NCBI GenBank assembly: GCA_947095585.1
Contig: OX352761.1
Coordinates: 20,785,277 to 20,849,276, forward strand
Reading direction: 5' to 3'
DNA: 64,000 nt
Source of the DNA: Nephrocerus scutellatus
Lineage: Eukaryota > Arthropoda > Insecta > Diptera > Pipunculidae
Shown here: one piece after another, positions 32,355-43,639 of the stretch
Layout of the letters: each line of letters opens with the position of its first letter
Numbering within the stretch: the stretch's first letter is position 1
The notes under the pieces: model-generated
What the model saw: only the letters and a program-made list of their open reading frames with translations
The model's database searches: none
Told to the model about the DNA's origin: nothing
Made by a program: the position numbers and the translations under genes

Positions 32355-33780
32355 GCACAGGCACGTTATGCGCGTCGGCAACATAAATGATCTCAACATT
32401 CATAAATCTGCTTGGCCTGATGGCATTCCCGCTATAGTTTTGAAGAGGTGTTATTCACTGCGCAGGCTTTTCCATTTCTCTTATTCTTCTGGAGTCATCC
32501 TAAGGAATTGGAAAACAGACTTTATCCAGCCTGTTCCTAAAAAAGGTTAACCGTCATCTCTTTCCTTGTGCCCACCCATTGCGCTATCATGAATACTTTC
32601 CAAGGTCATGAAAACGCTGATCAATTGTTAGCTTATGCAATACCTTGAATCACGTGAAATCGTTAATGACCAGCAGTATGAATTTCGTACGCAACGCTCT
32701 ACAAGTGACCTGATGGCTTATCTCACTGAAAAGTGGAACCAGTCTATTCACAAATTTGGTGAGAGCAAAGTTGTTGCACTCGATATTTCTAAGGCATTTG
32801 ACAGAGCCTGGCCTCAAGCTCTTTTGTCGAAAATAAATGACTATAAAATTGATTGAACTAGTAAATTTCTGACCGTTCAATCATCCAGGTCGTATTCGTC
32901 TTATCGTTGCAAATCAAATGTTCACCGCATAAACGCCGGTGTTCCTCAAGGTTCTGTTTTGTCTCCGACACTCTTTCTGATTTTCATTAATGATCTCCTA
33001 TCCGCCAATTCTAATCCAATTCATATTTTCGCTGACGACAGCACTCTTAGCTTTTCATATAAGTTCACGCTTTCTGCACGCCCCTCTTCATCTAAAGTGG
33101 AACTTGAACAACAACGTATGTTAAGCACGTTAAATTCCGCCAAGAATGCTGCGAAATGTTTAGGTTTCCTAAAACGGTGCAAGATGTAGTTCAATTCTTC
33201 AGATCTGGCTACTATTTACAATATTCTGGGCAGGTGCCCCCGAGGACCACATTGCATCTATTAGAAAGAATTCAGAACCGCGCGATAAAACTTATTAAGG
33301 TGACGTAAATATCGCGAAAAAAATCGAGTCGCTTGAACATCGTAGCAATGTTTCCTGCTTGTCACTGTGAATGTGTTGTGTTATCGTCTTTTACGCAAGC
33401 GGTGTTTAAAAGAAATATCCAGATGCATCCCACATCCCACCCATTCTCGAACCCATCCGTAATACCCATGCCTCAACTCGAACCCACGGATCTACCATTA
33501 GACCTATCTTTGGACGTACTAATCAATTCAGAGATTCGTTATTTAGTTGCACTATAGATAGAGATATTTTTTGCGGGAGTCCAGGACCGGAAACCGGTTG
33601 TAGAACCAAATATGATGATGATAGTTATGTGGAATGAATTGCCCGATTCTGTGTTTCCGTGTCATTTAAGATACACGTGCATAGACATCTCATCTTTTCC
33701 TCTCCCTAATTTCCTAACGCACACGCTGGTCTATTTTAAGCGTGCAAATCCCTTTTGCGTGTGTACATTATAAAAAAAAC
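32355..33780 (+). pseudogene. CR1/Jockey-like LINE relic, RT to 3' end
   Basis: The order on the plus strand is KSAWPDGIPAIVLKRC and VPKKG (linker), then LESREIVNDQQYEFRTQRST (fingers), VVALDISKAFDRAW (first Asp), INAGVPQGSVLSPTLFLIF, INDLL, and IFADDSTLSFSYKF with the catalytic Asp pair intact. LSTLNS then jumps to AKNAAKCLGFLKRC, an internal deletion of about 60 residues. A frameshifted C-terminus ends with MWNELPDSVFP, and the 3' UTR hairpin (ACACGC/GCGTGT, 33722-33766) and poly-A follow. It is the most complete copy of this family here, but it lacks the endonuclease. Stops and frameshifts make it inactive. Confidence 0.88.
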
Positions 33781-33859
33781 GTAGCCACGAGCGTCGAGGT
33801 ATGAGAAGGCGGTATGTAGCTAGTCTCCAAAGTCCTCCTGAAGTGCTCAGGGTTAGGAT
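33781..33859. other. Spacer between tail-to-tail LINEs
   Basis: Short sequence between a plus-strand poly-A end and a minus-strand LINE; no feature. Confidence 0.4.
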
Positions 33860-35055
33860 AGAATAATCTCGATATTAATTCATAGCGTCAAGTAAGTCTT
33901 TGTTAGAGACCGTGTACAAATAATCGGATTCTGCGGTACGATATCTGCTTAGACACGCGTTAAGACATTTGCATTCAAACACCCGGATACGATCCATGTA
34001 AGAAGGGCTTAAATTGAACCAAATTAGACAACCATATACTATGCTCGGTTTGACCAACGCTAAGCAGCACAACACTTTGAATTCGGTACGCAAGTGTCTT
34101 GAAAGAACACGCGTTACAATGCCATGAAAGCAGTTTTGCATTTACGTGGCTATCATAGTATAAGAAGTTTTCCAGGCCAATTCCAAGATATTTGACGCAC
34201 GTCTCGTTTCGGATTGGCACTCCGTCGCCATCGTGAAGGCGCAAACTTTTATAATTTGTCCTGATATCCCTATTACAGAGAGCCAAAGGCGGTCTAAACA
34301 ATATTGTCTCACACTTAGTCACATTGATCTTAAGCCAATTCAATCAGTGTACAGAACGACTGTAACTGATTGAATTTGTTGCTCCTTAATTTCCCTACCC
34401 TATCTCCGTGTGCGTATAATATCATATCGTCAGCCAACGCTAATTATTTATATTTTTCAAACATTTTGGACATAAATGGAAGAATGAAGATTGGTCGAAA
34501 CACATCTCCTTCAGGTGTTTTGAAGACCTTTGCGTATTTCCATTTTGCGGAAAAAATATCTGTTGCCACCACTGTCTTGGAAACGTACGTATTATAGGGC
34601 AACACGATAGGTAAAACGATTTTTAAGAAAAATGGGTGGGTGGGCCGACAGAATTTGTAGAAATTATATTGTCTACTACGTCATTAGTGCTGTAAAAGAA
34701 AAACTTGCGCAGTTAATAGTAAGAGATCCAGTGCAAATTAGAATAGACGAGTAGTGTGAATTAGATGTAGCCGATATTTGCGCGAAAAAACGAATTTATA
34801 GTTGAGATGATTACCTATTCCTACATTACGCAGATTTTTCCACAAACGCTTCCCACCGATAGTGTCACTAAGCCGACTAGAGTATATTTGGCAGCTCTTA
34901 TCTCCATTAGGACTTTGTTGCGAATCCTCTTACCTCTAACTGCTAACCGAAAACGCTTCCAGCTGTTGTATGCTCAGTCACGCTGACGAATTTGGTTAGA
35001 GAACCAAGGTGTATTGTCAGATTAATTGGTTTTGGATTTTATAGGAACATGTGAG
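33860..35055 (-). pseudogene. Jockey-clade LINE relic
   Basis: The minus strand begins with TPWFSNQIRQ and SWKRFRLAVRG (linker before RT, 34860-35020). A gap follows, then a decayed PQGS region, then LADDMILYAHG (catalytic pair DD kept), NWLKINVTKCETILF, VKYLGIGLENFLYYDSHV, and IVYGCLIWFNLSPSYMDRI with VFECKCLNACL. The closing IRVFExKCLxxCL wording is characteristic of the Jockey clade. The first half of the palm is deleted and frames change at least three times. Confidence 0.8.
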
Positions 35056-35459
35056 TTGTAGAGATTTCTAATATTATAGACAACTCTTGACTGAAAAACT
35101 CAGCTGTCAGCAACACTCCGTGACTGTCAAATTTATCGATACAAAAAGTGGTTTGGTAACTTTTTCCAAACTGTCTCAATGTCTCAGATGTTTGTCGATT
35201 TATAGTAACAATTTGTTAATTACAATATTAATTAAAGTCGAACGGTCGACGGTCGACGCACGGACCCCTTCTGTTTATAATACGCGGGCTTATAATACGT
35301 TAATGTTCGAGTGTATAACTATAATGGATTAGCCGGTGTAATGTTGTTAGTGTTTTAAACCTCTGTGTGGTGGGAAACGAACAGATTATATCCAGTTAAT
35401 TTGTTTTTGTAAAGTTAAACGATCATTAAACTGTCAGTGTCAAACCGGATTAATTTTTT

Positions 35460-35490
<31 letters not shown>

Positions 35491-35619
35491 ATCTTTTTAA
35501 TCTATCTTTTCATGTGGTATACGAGAATGAATATGTGCTGTCGTATGTTTTCTATATTTGTAGGAAGTACGAGTAATTTTGCACGTAGGCAATCAAGTTG
35601 TCTATTAGCTCTTTCGATT
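35056..35619. other. No gene; TC microsatellite at 35458-35490
   Basis: A run of (TC) of about 15 units lies at 35458-35490. Nothing else is recognised. Confidence 0.5.
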
Positions 35620-35770
35620 TTCAGGGTATAGTTTGGCTTGAAGTTCTATTTACAAACTGTATCTGGGGTATGGTTTGATTTTGTGTTTTGTTTGCATAGT
35701 TTTGTAACCGATACTGTAATTTTGCTACCCGGTTAAGGTTTCGTTTACTCAGCTAGATTGCGAAGAGCGG
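35620..35770 (+). repeat. Single copy of the GTTCCATTTGCAAA repeat
   Basis: AGTTCTATTTACAAACTGTA, GGGGTATGGTTTGATTTTGT, GTTTTGTAACCGATACTGTA and AAGGTTTCGTTTACTCAGCT align in order with the arrays at 19710-20410. It carries the junction between the two repeat types seen there. Confidence 0.7.
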
Positions 35771-36630
35771 CACTGTTCACTCTCTATTGAATGGAAAACT
35801 GGACTTAGCTAAATATCAAATTTCAAGATGGATTCCCATGAGGCCCGCTAGAGTCCTGAAGTTTGAAGTTTGCTGTACAGCTCGAGCTCTATACATTACG
35901 CGTACGTTCCATGAGAAAATTCTTAAATCATTTAGCCGTTTTTGTCGTCATTTTTCAGTGTGTTTCCGAGGCTGATTTTGGGTTCCGTAATAATGATTTT
36001 ATACGGGCGAAGTTATTGGCCTCGCGCCAACCTTCATCCGATCAATCAGCTTTTCCCTTTTTGGAGAGAATTACCGGCGGCCACCACTTGTAGGTTTGAT
36101 CGCACTTCAACCAGTCAGAGATAGTTACGGCCACCTGCAATTATACAGCATTCTGTGTTATTCGCCCTATTCTGTTGATGGCTGACCGCCCACTATACCT
36201 ACCAGGGGAAAGCTCCATTTGTTGTAATCAACATAAACCCTTACCATATCTCACTCTGCTATCGCCACAGTGACATTCATGTCAACATAAAGAGGTTATT
36301 TATGGACATGGCTTTGACATTCCAATAATGCACGCCAAAATCCATAAATAACTTAATCTTAATGATGCAAGCTGAAACGGTTATCATAATTACTCGCTTG
36401 TATGATTTCATAATGCACGAGTATTAAAAAAACGGTCCATTGGTGTTGTGTGGGAACCAAAACCATTTACAAGGCATTTTACCCTTTATCTGTATAGTGT
36501 GTACTTTTCGTATATACCATTTCAACCTAACCGATATCTAGGGTTGATTGTGACATACGGAAACCCTCATAAATTAAACCAAGCGACCGATCGACAGTGT
36601 ATTTCAGGCATCAATAAACTAAGATCTTTA
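35771..36630. other. No gene recognised
   Basis: Overlapping short frames at 35787-36124 have no recognisable domain. No repeat relationship is visible. Confidence 0.4.
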
Positions 36631-37095
36631 TGTAGTGCAGCGCCGCCTGTCGTACTTATTTTACGACAGCGCAGCACTTTGTATATAAGTATGATATAGC
36701 TGCCTTGCACATGGACTGATGTTGCGTAAGAGGAGAAATGAGGGCGGACCCATAAATGAATCGATATCGGATAGATTCTATTGGTCGATGATTATACCGA
36801 TAGATAATAAATCGATCCGATTGGTTAATCATTATAATCATACATAGTTTTAACCTAGAAGATTGGGTATAAAAGAAGCTGCTGAGTAGGAAGAAGAGGA
36901 GAGGAATTAGAATCATAGATCCTCTAGACAAGTTGCAGCCAATCCGAGCAGACAGCGGGCTTGTTTAGAATTAACATTTTAATAAAATTAAATACTTTAA
37001 TTTAAAGAAAAGTCGTATTATTTTCAATTCTTCCCGCCAAGTTCTCTTCGCAGAAAGCAGAAAGCACGGAACTTGACGTGCAACACATTAAATAC
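36631..37095 (+). promoter_or_regulatory. Promoter-like segment with hairpin and TATA box; possible LTR remnant
   Basis: TGTAGTGCAGCG at 36631 starts a strong hairpin: CTGTCGTA at 36647-36654 pairs with TACGACAG at 36662-36669, and the outer GTGC pairs with GCAC. A TATAAAAG box lies at 36868-36875, followed by an A/G-rich leader and a TTTAATAAAATTAAATAC stretch near 36980. A TG start, TATA box and polyadenylation-like signal are the layout of an LTR, but neither a matching CA end with target duplication nor a primer-binding site was found. An ordinary promoter is equally possible. Confidence 0.3.
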
Positions 37096-37189
37096 ACGCG
37101 TTATTATGGGAAGTGTGTCCCATAGGCAAAGCATGTGATAGAAGTGACGCAATAAGGTGACCAACTTTCAACTTTTCTCTCCGGGTAAT

Positions 37190-37510
37190 ACTTTGACAGT
37201 TCTCTCACGCCTGTACGGCAACAACGTATTCATTGGGGTACGTCGACGCAAGGGACCCAACGGATTCTATGGGAGCTCCCGTATAAGGTCGTGTATTTGA
37301 AAATGATCCCGTTTCTCGAAGCCTTCGATACATCTTTTCAAATACTGCTTCACTAGGAAATTTTCGGTTAGGATAAAGTTCATGGTAATGCTTTGACAGT
37401 TCTCTCACAACAGATTGAAGTTAATTTTGGCATTTATTTTCGTCTGTCTGTACGACAGCAACATATTCATTGGGATACGTCGCCGCAGGATACCCAACGG
37501 ATTCTATGGG
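37190..37510 (-). pseudogene. DUF4817-like helix-turn-helix fragment within a duplicated segment
   Basis: The minus frame 37408-37205 reads LSKHYHELYPNRKFPSEAVF and EKMYRRLRETGSF, which matches the short DNA-binding DUF4817 pattern found in insect transposable elements and domesticated genes. On the plus strand TTTGACAGTTCTCTCAC, (A/G)CAACGTATTCATTGGG or CAACATATTCATTGGG, and CCCAACGGATTCTATGGG occur twice, about 200 bp apart, so the locus is a tandem duplication. Only the domain remains, with no catalytic part. Confidence 0.6.
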
Positions 37511-38136
37511 CTGGGCCCTTGAGGTCTGAATCTCTGAAGACTGAATGCTACAAAAACAGTTAATTTCCAATTCGCAAATATAAAATTACAATACAATAAT
37601 CAAAGTTTAACAAAGACAGAGAGAGAGCAACTATTAAGCAACAAAAAAATTACTGAGTCAAAAAAAATGACTTAATATTTGCCCCTACGAGTCACGACGA
37701 CTGCATGACAAAGAGACATTTTAGACTTTAAACAGCATTGTGCTGACCTTTGTGACTATTTTATGACTGTTTATTGAATAACTAATAATTTCCATATAAG
37801 AAAAATAGCGTAATAAGCTTTAATTAGTGTAAGCGTATTGTAAAAGTCGAATTGCAAATTCTTTTCAATAGCCACTGGAGATTGTTGTGAGTAATTGAAG
37901 GAGAGAAGTTTGCATGACTTGTAGAAATTGCTGTTGTATAGAATCTTCGTAATCATATTCATATAAAATGTATTTTCTTCCTGGTTTCCGTGAACTGTCT
38001 GGTACAGTCAGTATTTTTGGTTGCCTGGCAGCGTAAGTGTTTCGAGTTCGAAATTTAATTTCTTATTTGAGTTACCGTCAATCCTTATGTCATGTTCATG
38101 TGACTTGTAAGTAATATGTGTGTGTCAGTAATGCCA
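37511..38136. other. No gene recognised
   Basis: AT-rich sequence with no supported feature. Confidence 0.4.
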
Positions 38137-38157
38137 ACCAAACCCTCTCTATAGAAA
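38137..38157. mobile_element. Stub of the CTCTATAGAAAGCCC MITE family
   Basis: CTCTCTATAGAAAGCCC matches the terminal repeat of the MITE at 62427-62793. The rest of that element is missing, and an RTE LINE 3' end lies directly beside it. Confidence 0.55.
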
Positions 38158-39165
38158 GCCCAAACGCATACTCCTTCATCCTTCCTTTACTCTGCGAGGG
38201 AGTCTAGGGCTTCTACAAAAGCCCGCCAATGAACTCGATTTACCGCATGAGGTTTTAAGAGACGTTACTCTGTCCCCTGAGATCTTGCTTCCTCTTCTAT
38301 TGTCCTTTTTCATGTTCTACTAGGACGACCAACTTGGGGGCTTGCTTGTGCCTGTTGCCTTAACAGGATAGTTGATGTGTTGTTTCTTATTGACGAGCTT
38401 ACGAGGGAGTTGGTAGACTGTGCTATTGTCTACCTATTGTATTGTCGCTTAGCCGTGCTTGTTTATCGCTCCTCTCTGAACGGCCAATTTGGCGGTTAAG
38501 ATCCCTTTACTTACGCGATAATGCACTTCGCTCAGCACCCGATGCTGCGTTTAACTCTGCTTTTATAGATTGACGTTCACGAATGGTGTTCCATGTGCCA
38601 TCTGATATCCACTCTTTTCTAGTTTTGTAGAGGTACATATAGTTATATAAAATGGTTGATGCTGCTTTCGTACACGAATTCACTGTTTTCTACCATTTAG
38701 ACTTTAGTGCTTGGGGTTCTATCTCAAAAAGTGACTGTTGTATGCGGGATACAAATTGCAGTTTCAAATCTTGGTCTTTCAGTGCTGCTGCAGCTGGCTT
38801 TCTCGTTGTTTGACTTCGTGTGGTTAAAGCGACCGCGAGCTGCCCTTCGGGTTCTAACGTCCAGCAACGATCCTCGCCACTTGTAGCTAATAGCAATGTG
38901 AACGATTTGGTTTTTATACATGCGATCAGGAGAGGTCCATGTGGAATAGTGGAAGTTTGTGCCACCATCAATGACTAGGTTGTGATCAGAACATAGCTCA
39001 GCAAACCTTTCTCCGTTGTCATTCGTAGAATCAAAGCCGTGCTTTCCCGTGACATGTTCCCAATTACTGTTGTCACTTCCTATACTTTTGCGTTAAGGTG
39101 GCCCATCTAAATTACGATGTCACTCTTCTGTGGTTCGTGCGTAGACTCGAACAAACACCTCAGCA
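38158..39165 (-). pseudogene. RTE-clade LINE relic, internally deleted
   Basis: The minus strand opens with VFVRVYA, KSDIVIWMGHLNAKVGSDN, NGERFAELCSDHNLVIDGGT and WTSPDRM (endonuclease domain). It continues through the linker (TRRAARGRFNHTKS, FETAICIPH). Most of the reverse transcriptase is missing. The 3' part then matches 51700-51840, including the AAAAGGACAATAGAAGAGGA block. It is a shortened relative of the copy at 51690-53605. Its 5' side abuts an I/LOA-type LINE at about 39165. Confidence 0.85.
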
Positions 39166-41229
39166 GGTTCGTCGGCGCTCCTGTGATGCCTACTGCTGCT
39201 GATCGCTGTAACCGGCTGAGTTTGGTAGCGTTATACTTATTCTTCATCGCTGACCACCAGACCAGCGATCCATAGGTAAGAATTGACCATACAACAGCTA
39301 CAACAGTTGAAGACCCCATTTCCTGTCGATGGTGTTGCTGCTGGCATGCTTTCTTTGACCTGTTCTCAATGTTAGCTTTCCAGTTAAGCTTCCTATCCAA
39401 GATTACTCTGAGATATTTGGTGCTGGGTGTAAGGCTGAGACTTTTTCCATTGAGTTTTGGAAGGATAAAGGCCGGTATTTTGGATTTAGTGGTGAACAAT
39501 ACCATTTCAGTCTTGCTAGGATTGGTTCCTAGGCCGCAACTTGTTGCCCAGGATCTGACTTTACCCAGTGCCCCTTCCATGACCTCACTGATCACGTAAA
39601 GGTAGTGCCCTGATACGAGTATCACCACGTCATCTGCGTACGCGACTACCTTCGTCATATCCTCTTCAAGTTTTAGAAGCATTTTTTTAATTTCCATCAG
39701 CCACAGTAAGGGAGAGATGACCCCTACGTGGGGGGTGTCTCTGTAGTCTCTTTTGGTAATGTTACAGCTGCCAAGGTTGGTATGTATAATCCTACTGCCG
39801 AGCATGGATATGATCCATTTTGTAAGGAAGGATTCCACTCCTGGCTGTGTCAGAGCTTTCTTAATGGACTCAATGTGAACATTGATGAAGGCCCCTTCTA
39901 TATCTAAAAAAAAGGTGGCTAGCATGAACCGCTTGTGGTTAATCGTTCGCAATACCTTATGGAGGGCGGTGCCCTTTGTGTTGAGATTTCGATGCTTGTG
40001 TGACTTCAAATAGTTGCCTGATATGATGATATAGAATTCGCTCCAGATCAAGAACGTTGAGAGACTTAGAGGCCTAAAATCCTTTCCTGATTCATGGCCT
40101 CTTCTGCCTGAAACGATGATCTAGAATTCGCTCCAGAGTCTTTAGCCAAAACGATGGAGACTTACTCGTAGAGACCAAAAATCCTTTGCTGATATATTGG
40201 CCTCCTCTCCAGCTCCAGGGGGACATAATTGATTAGGAGACAGCTTCTGAAAATGTTCATTAGCCAGGAAGTCGACAGCTCCAGTGACTTGTGTAGTATA
40301 ATCGGCTGTGTTCAGGCCAGGAGACTTATAGGCAAGGAAACCTTTTATGATGTTATTATCCACTACATCAAGAGAGACACCGGATGATCAGCATGCAACC
40401 TCTTTAAATTATTTGCGCATTGATAACTGCTGGTGGGGATGTGTGTATTAGTGAGAAGATTCAGGGATTTTGCCGCAGATACCGTGCAGCCACCGTCAGC
40501 TTTCTTAATGAAAGTCGGACAGGTGCTCTCTTTGGACAGAATCTTGCAAATTCTAGCATAGTCCTTGGTAGTTTCAATTGATTGACAGAAGTCCATCGAA
40601 GAGCGTCGCTTGGCTTCTTTGATGGCCTTCTTGTACCTTCTTAGGCAGTCTTTATAAGGCAGCCAGTATTATTTTTTGGTATAACAGACATCGTCATACT
40701 CCTAAGCTTACTAAGGTCTTCACTCCACCACGTAGGATGAACTCTTTTGCTTCGACTGATTGGGCAAGAGGTCTTCAGAGCCGCGTTCATTGATTTCTCG
40801 AACGTTTCAATATTCTTGTCCAATTCCTCAGTCGAAGCTATCTCAATAATGGGTAATTTGCCTAATTTTGACTGGATGATATTGCCGTTTTTTTATATTT
40901 TGATAAGTTTTGATCGGCTCCGTCTGGAAGTTCAGATCAAACTTATGGTCAGTCAAACTTATGGTCAGAGTAGTAATTTACATCGGACACTGTCCAGTTA
41001 TCAACCCTGAATAGTTTATCATTAGAAATCAAGGTAATATCGATTACCTCTTCCCAACCATTGAACCTCCCGATCCCGGGAAGGTAAAAGTTGAAGTATT
41101 ACCACAGTTACAAATACTGAAATTACTGCTAATAACCAAATCAAAATGAGACTCACCCCGTTCATTGTGCTCCGAGCTGCCCCAGAGGGAATGTCTGGCA
41201 TTGGAGTCGCATCCCAAAAAGATGCATTC
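39166..41229 (-). pseudogene. I/LOA-type LINE: endonuclease end, linker and RT
   Basis: The minus strand gives LGCDSNARHSLWGSSEHNER (endonuclease; the D of CDSNA is catalytic in the family) and SICNCGNTSTF, then a linker with HPTWWSEDLSKLRS. The RT reads FLDIEGAF (first Asp), GVISPLLW in the PQG region, VVAYADDVVILVSG (the intact catalytic box), GLGTNPSKTEMVLF, STKYLRVILDRKLNWKANIE and LTYGSLVWWSAM. A single open frame of 314 residues covers 40051-39107, making it one of the best-preserved RT domains here, though the VPQGS motif is degraded to HVGVISP. RNase H is absent because an RTE element joins at 39165. The 5' endonuclease piece lies beyond a MITE (41639-41845). Confidence 0.88.
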
Positions 41230-41629
41230 GGCGCAGGGACATAAGTCTCAATATTTACTTTTGAGACTTATTACCCACTTAAATGGGACTTAAGTGGGTA
41301 AACTGGGTCTAAAGTGGGTCATAAGTCCCAAATCGAATTAGGGACTCATGTCCCAACCGATTAGGACATAAGTCCAAAAAAAATTTTGTCGAAGTGAAAC
41401 ATAAGTCCCAAATGTTCGGAGAGATAATAATTAATAAAAAATTTGTTGACTTTACATACATAAAATGGCTCCTTTTAAAAGGCGCAGGGAAATAAGTCCG
41501 AACATATTTTTTTGGGACTTATATCCCGATGGAGTGGAACATTAGTCCCTAATTCGATTTGGAACCTATGACCCATATAAGTGGAACATAAGTCCCAATT
41601 CTTTCTTTTGGGACTTATGTCCCTGCGCC
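41230..41629. mobile_element. 400-bp MITE with perfect 9-bp target duplication
   Basis: The terminal inverted repeats are GGCGCAGGGACATAAGTC at the left and its exact reverse complement at the right. They are flanked on both sides by GATGCATTC (41221-41229 and 41630-41638). A 9-bp duplication is typical of Mutator-like elements, which is the tentative class. The interior repeats the GGGACTTA(T/A)G / CATAAGTCCC word many times in both orientations. The insertion splits the endonuclease of an I/LOA-type LINE. No transposase is present. Confidence 0.92.
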
Positions 41630-41638
41630 GATGCATTC

Positions 41639-41845
41639 ATCGAGATTTCTTCTGGCGGTGCTGGGCATGCGGAAAATACGCCGAAGACACAAGCAGGTGT
41701 CCCCCTCCCGCTTCCTCTATCCTGAAAACAGTTAGGTCTGCAGAGCTAAATGTTTGGACAAAAGAAAGCGTTAATACGATTATAAGAACTGCACTGCAGT
41801 ACTTAAAATTGGCTCTTCTTACACTTTTTTTCACCAAATTCCGGT
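41639..41845 (-). pseudogene. I/LOA-type LINE endonuclease, 5' part beyond the MITE
   Basis: The minus frame ends FSSADLTVFRIEEAGGGHLL, VSSAYFPHAQ, the APE-type endonuclease segment that normally comes just before the CDSNARH motif found on the other side of the MITE. Removing the 400-bp insert and one 9-bp repeat puts the two parts directly next to each other. The upstream start of the element is lost. Confidence 0.75.
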
Positions 41846-43639
41846 GAAACTTTTGCCTAAAATTCTGTTAATTAAATGCGAATTTATGGAATAATTACAA
41901 ACGTACTGAAATGCCAAACAATTAATTCCTAATTCCAAATTCTTGCCAATAGTATTAGAAGACCGTATAAGGGATAGAGGGACAACGGAAAACAATGAAT
42001 ATTATTATTTCCAATATGTACTCGTAAGAGGCTCGCATCAGTCGAGTTCGCCAAATGAATCATTTTTTTTACTGAACGATACAACAACGCACACTCCTTT
42101 TGGTGTGTCGTTTATTTATTTATTTATTTTTTATAGTAATATTTTGCATTCATTTTTATTCGCCCGGTCTATTTACAAATTCAATGTCAATTTAAATGAA
42201 ATAAAAAAGAGAGCAAAAACTCTGGTGACAACGACAACGACAACGGACAGATGGACGGACGGACGGACGGACGAACGAACGGACTGCTGCAGTATTTTTC
42301 AATTTGAAAAATGTAAGCAAATTTGCTAGTGGCCTGTGCTTCTGTTACTTAATATGTTAACCGGTGGCTGGTTGCTAAGTGTTCGATCTTACGAGTAGTA
42401 AGTCGCCAGCGGCTAGTGTTCTAATACAACAACAACAACAACTAATGCATTGGAATTTAGCAACAATTCACCAGTGATGCACATATATCTATATGTAGTA
42501 AATTAGGAGTTAAGTTAATTGGTTGACTATATCAGACTAAACTAACGATTGTGATTGGCTCAATTGAAGGTAACAAGGCAGATAAATTTTAGTTTTTTTT
42601 TTTTTTTTTTTATTTATTGTTTTTTCTCTTAATAGGCAGTCGTATTTTTTCATGAACAGCAACATTGCTCACGTAGGAGTCGATATATGAATAGGAAGTG
42701 TTGGTGTGGTGGTGGTGTGTGCAGCGGGGGATGGGGTTGTTACCAATTGACCCCAGCTGATTTTTTAATTTCATTTCTGCACAATTTTGCATTTATTTTC
42801 TAATGGATGTGCTTTTGTGATCTTTTTTTGTTGCAATTTATCTCTGATTTAAAAGCTAAATTCAATTGAAAGAATATGAAAGAATTTGGGTGAATTTTTA
42901 TTTTTATTAGGTTCAAAAGTTGGATTTAATTAATCATGTCCGTCCGTTCGTGCATTAATGGAGAAAAATTCATAAAAATTTCTGCAAAAATGCAAGTTCA
43001 GACATAGTAGCTGTGGTCCTTAGAACATGGCAAACTACACTCTTCTGGCTACATGCTCCTACACTTTTATTAAGTTTACCATCTGTAGTAACGCCTACAA
43101 TAATTGCTACTAAGTAGATGGCTTAGCACAATTTATTTTTAAGAGATGTCGATTGCTTTTCAGTGAATGTCAAATGTCAAAATTGGTTGATGTGTATCTA
43201 AAATAACAATTAACATTACTCTAGCATCTCTGTTATGTTTAATTTATCATCTACACTCAAGTACACAATTGCACTTGGCATTTATGATGAAATCATTAAA
43301 CAATGCGGACTCGTCGTCTACAATTACTCTTAACTTTCCCAATAGACATTCTTCGTATCTACTTGATGTTTTAAATCAAAAGAAAGTGAGTTAATAGGGA
43401 TGTAGTGCAGTGCAGTAATATATTGTAAGGTTCTTATACAGAAAATTGAAGGCCTTTTGACTGAAAGCCACAACTCTTAAAAAAAGTCATAAACATAAGG
43501 CGACAGAATTTTTTTGCTTTGGTATACACCATTCTGCCAGCGAAGGCAAGGCAGGTGTCCAGCTTAATCTATTCACAATGTCGAAATCGTGGCAACGCTC
43601 GTAGATCTCATAATTACCTACGGAATCATCTTTTTTCAC
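41846..43639. other. No gene; GGAC microsatellite
   Basis: A (GACAAC)/(GGAC) microsatellite occupies 42225-42285, and a 21-T run lies near 42592-42612. I see no gene or recognised element elsewhere. Open frames are short and low in complexity. Confidence 0.45.

Noticed and set aside
42225..42290. GACAAC/GGAC repeat as an element end
   Set aside because: A simple microsatellite without partner sequence elsewhere.
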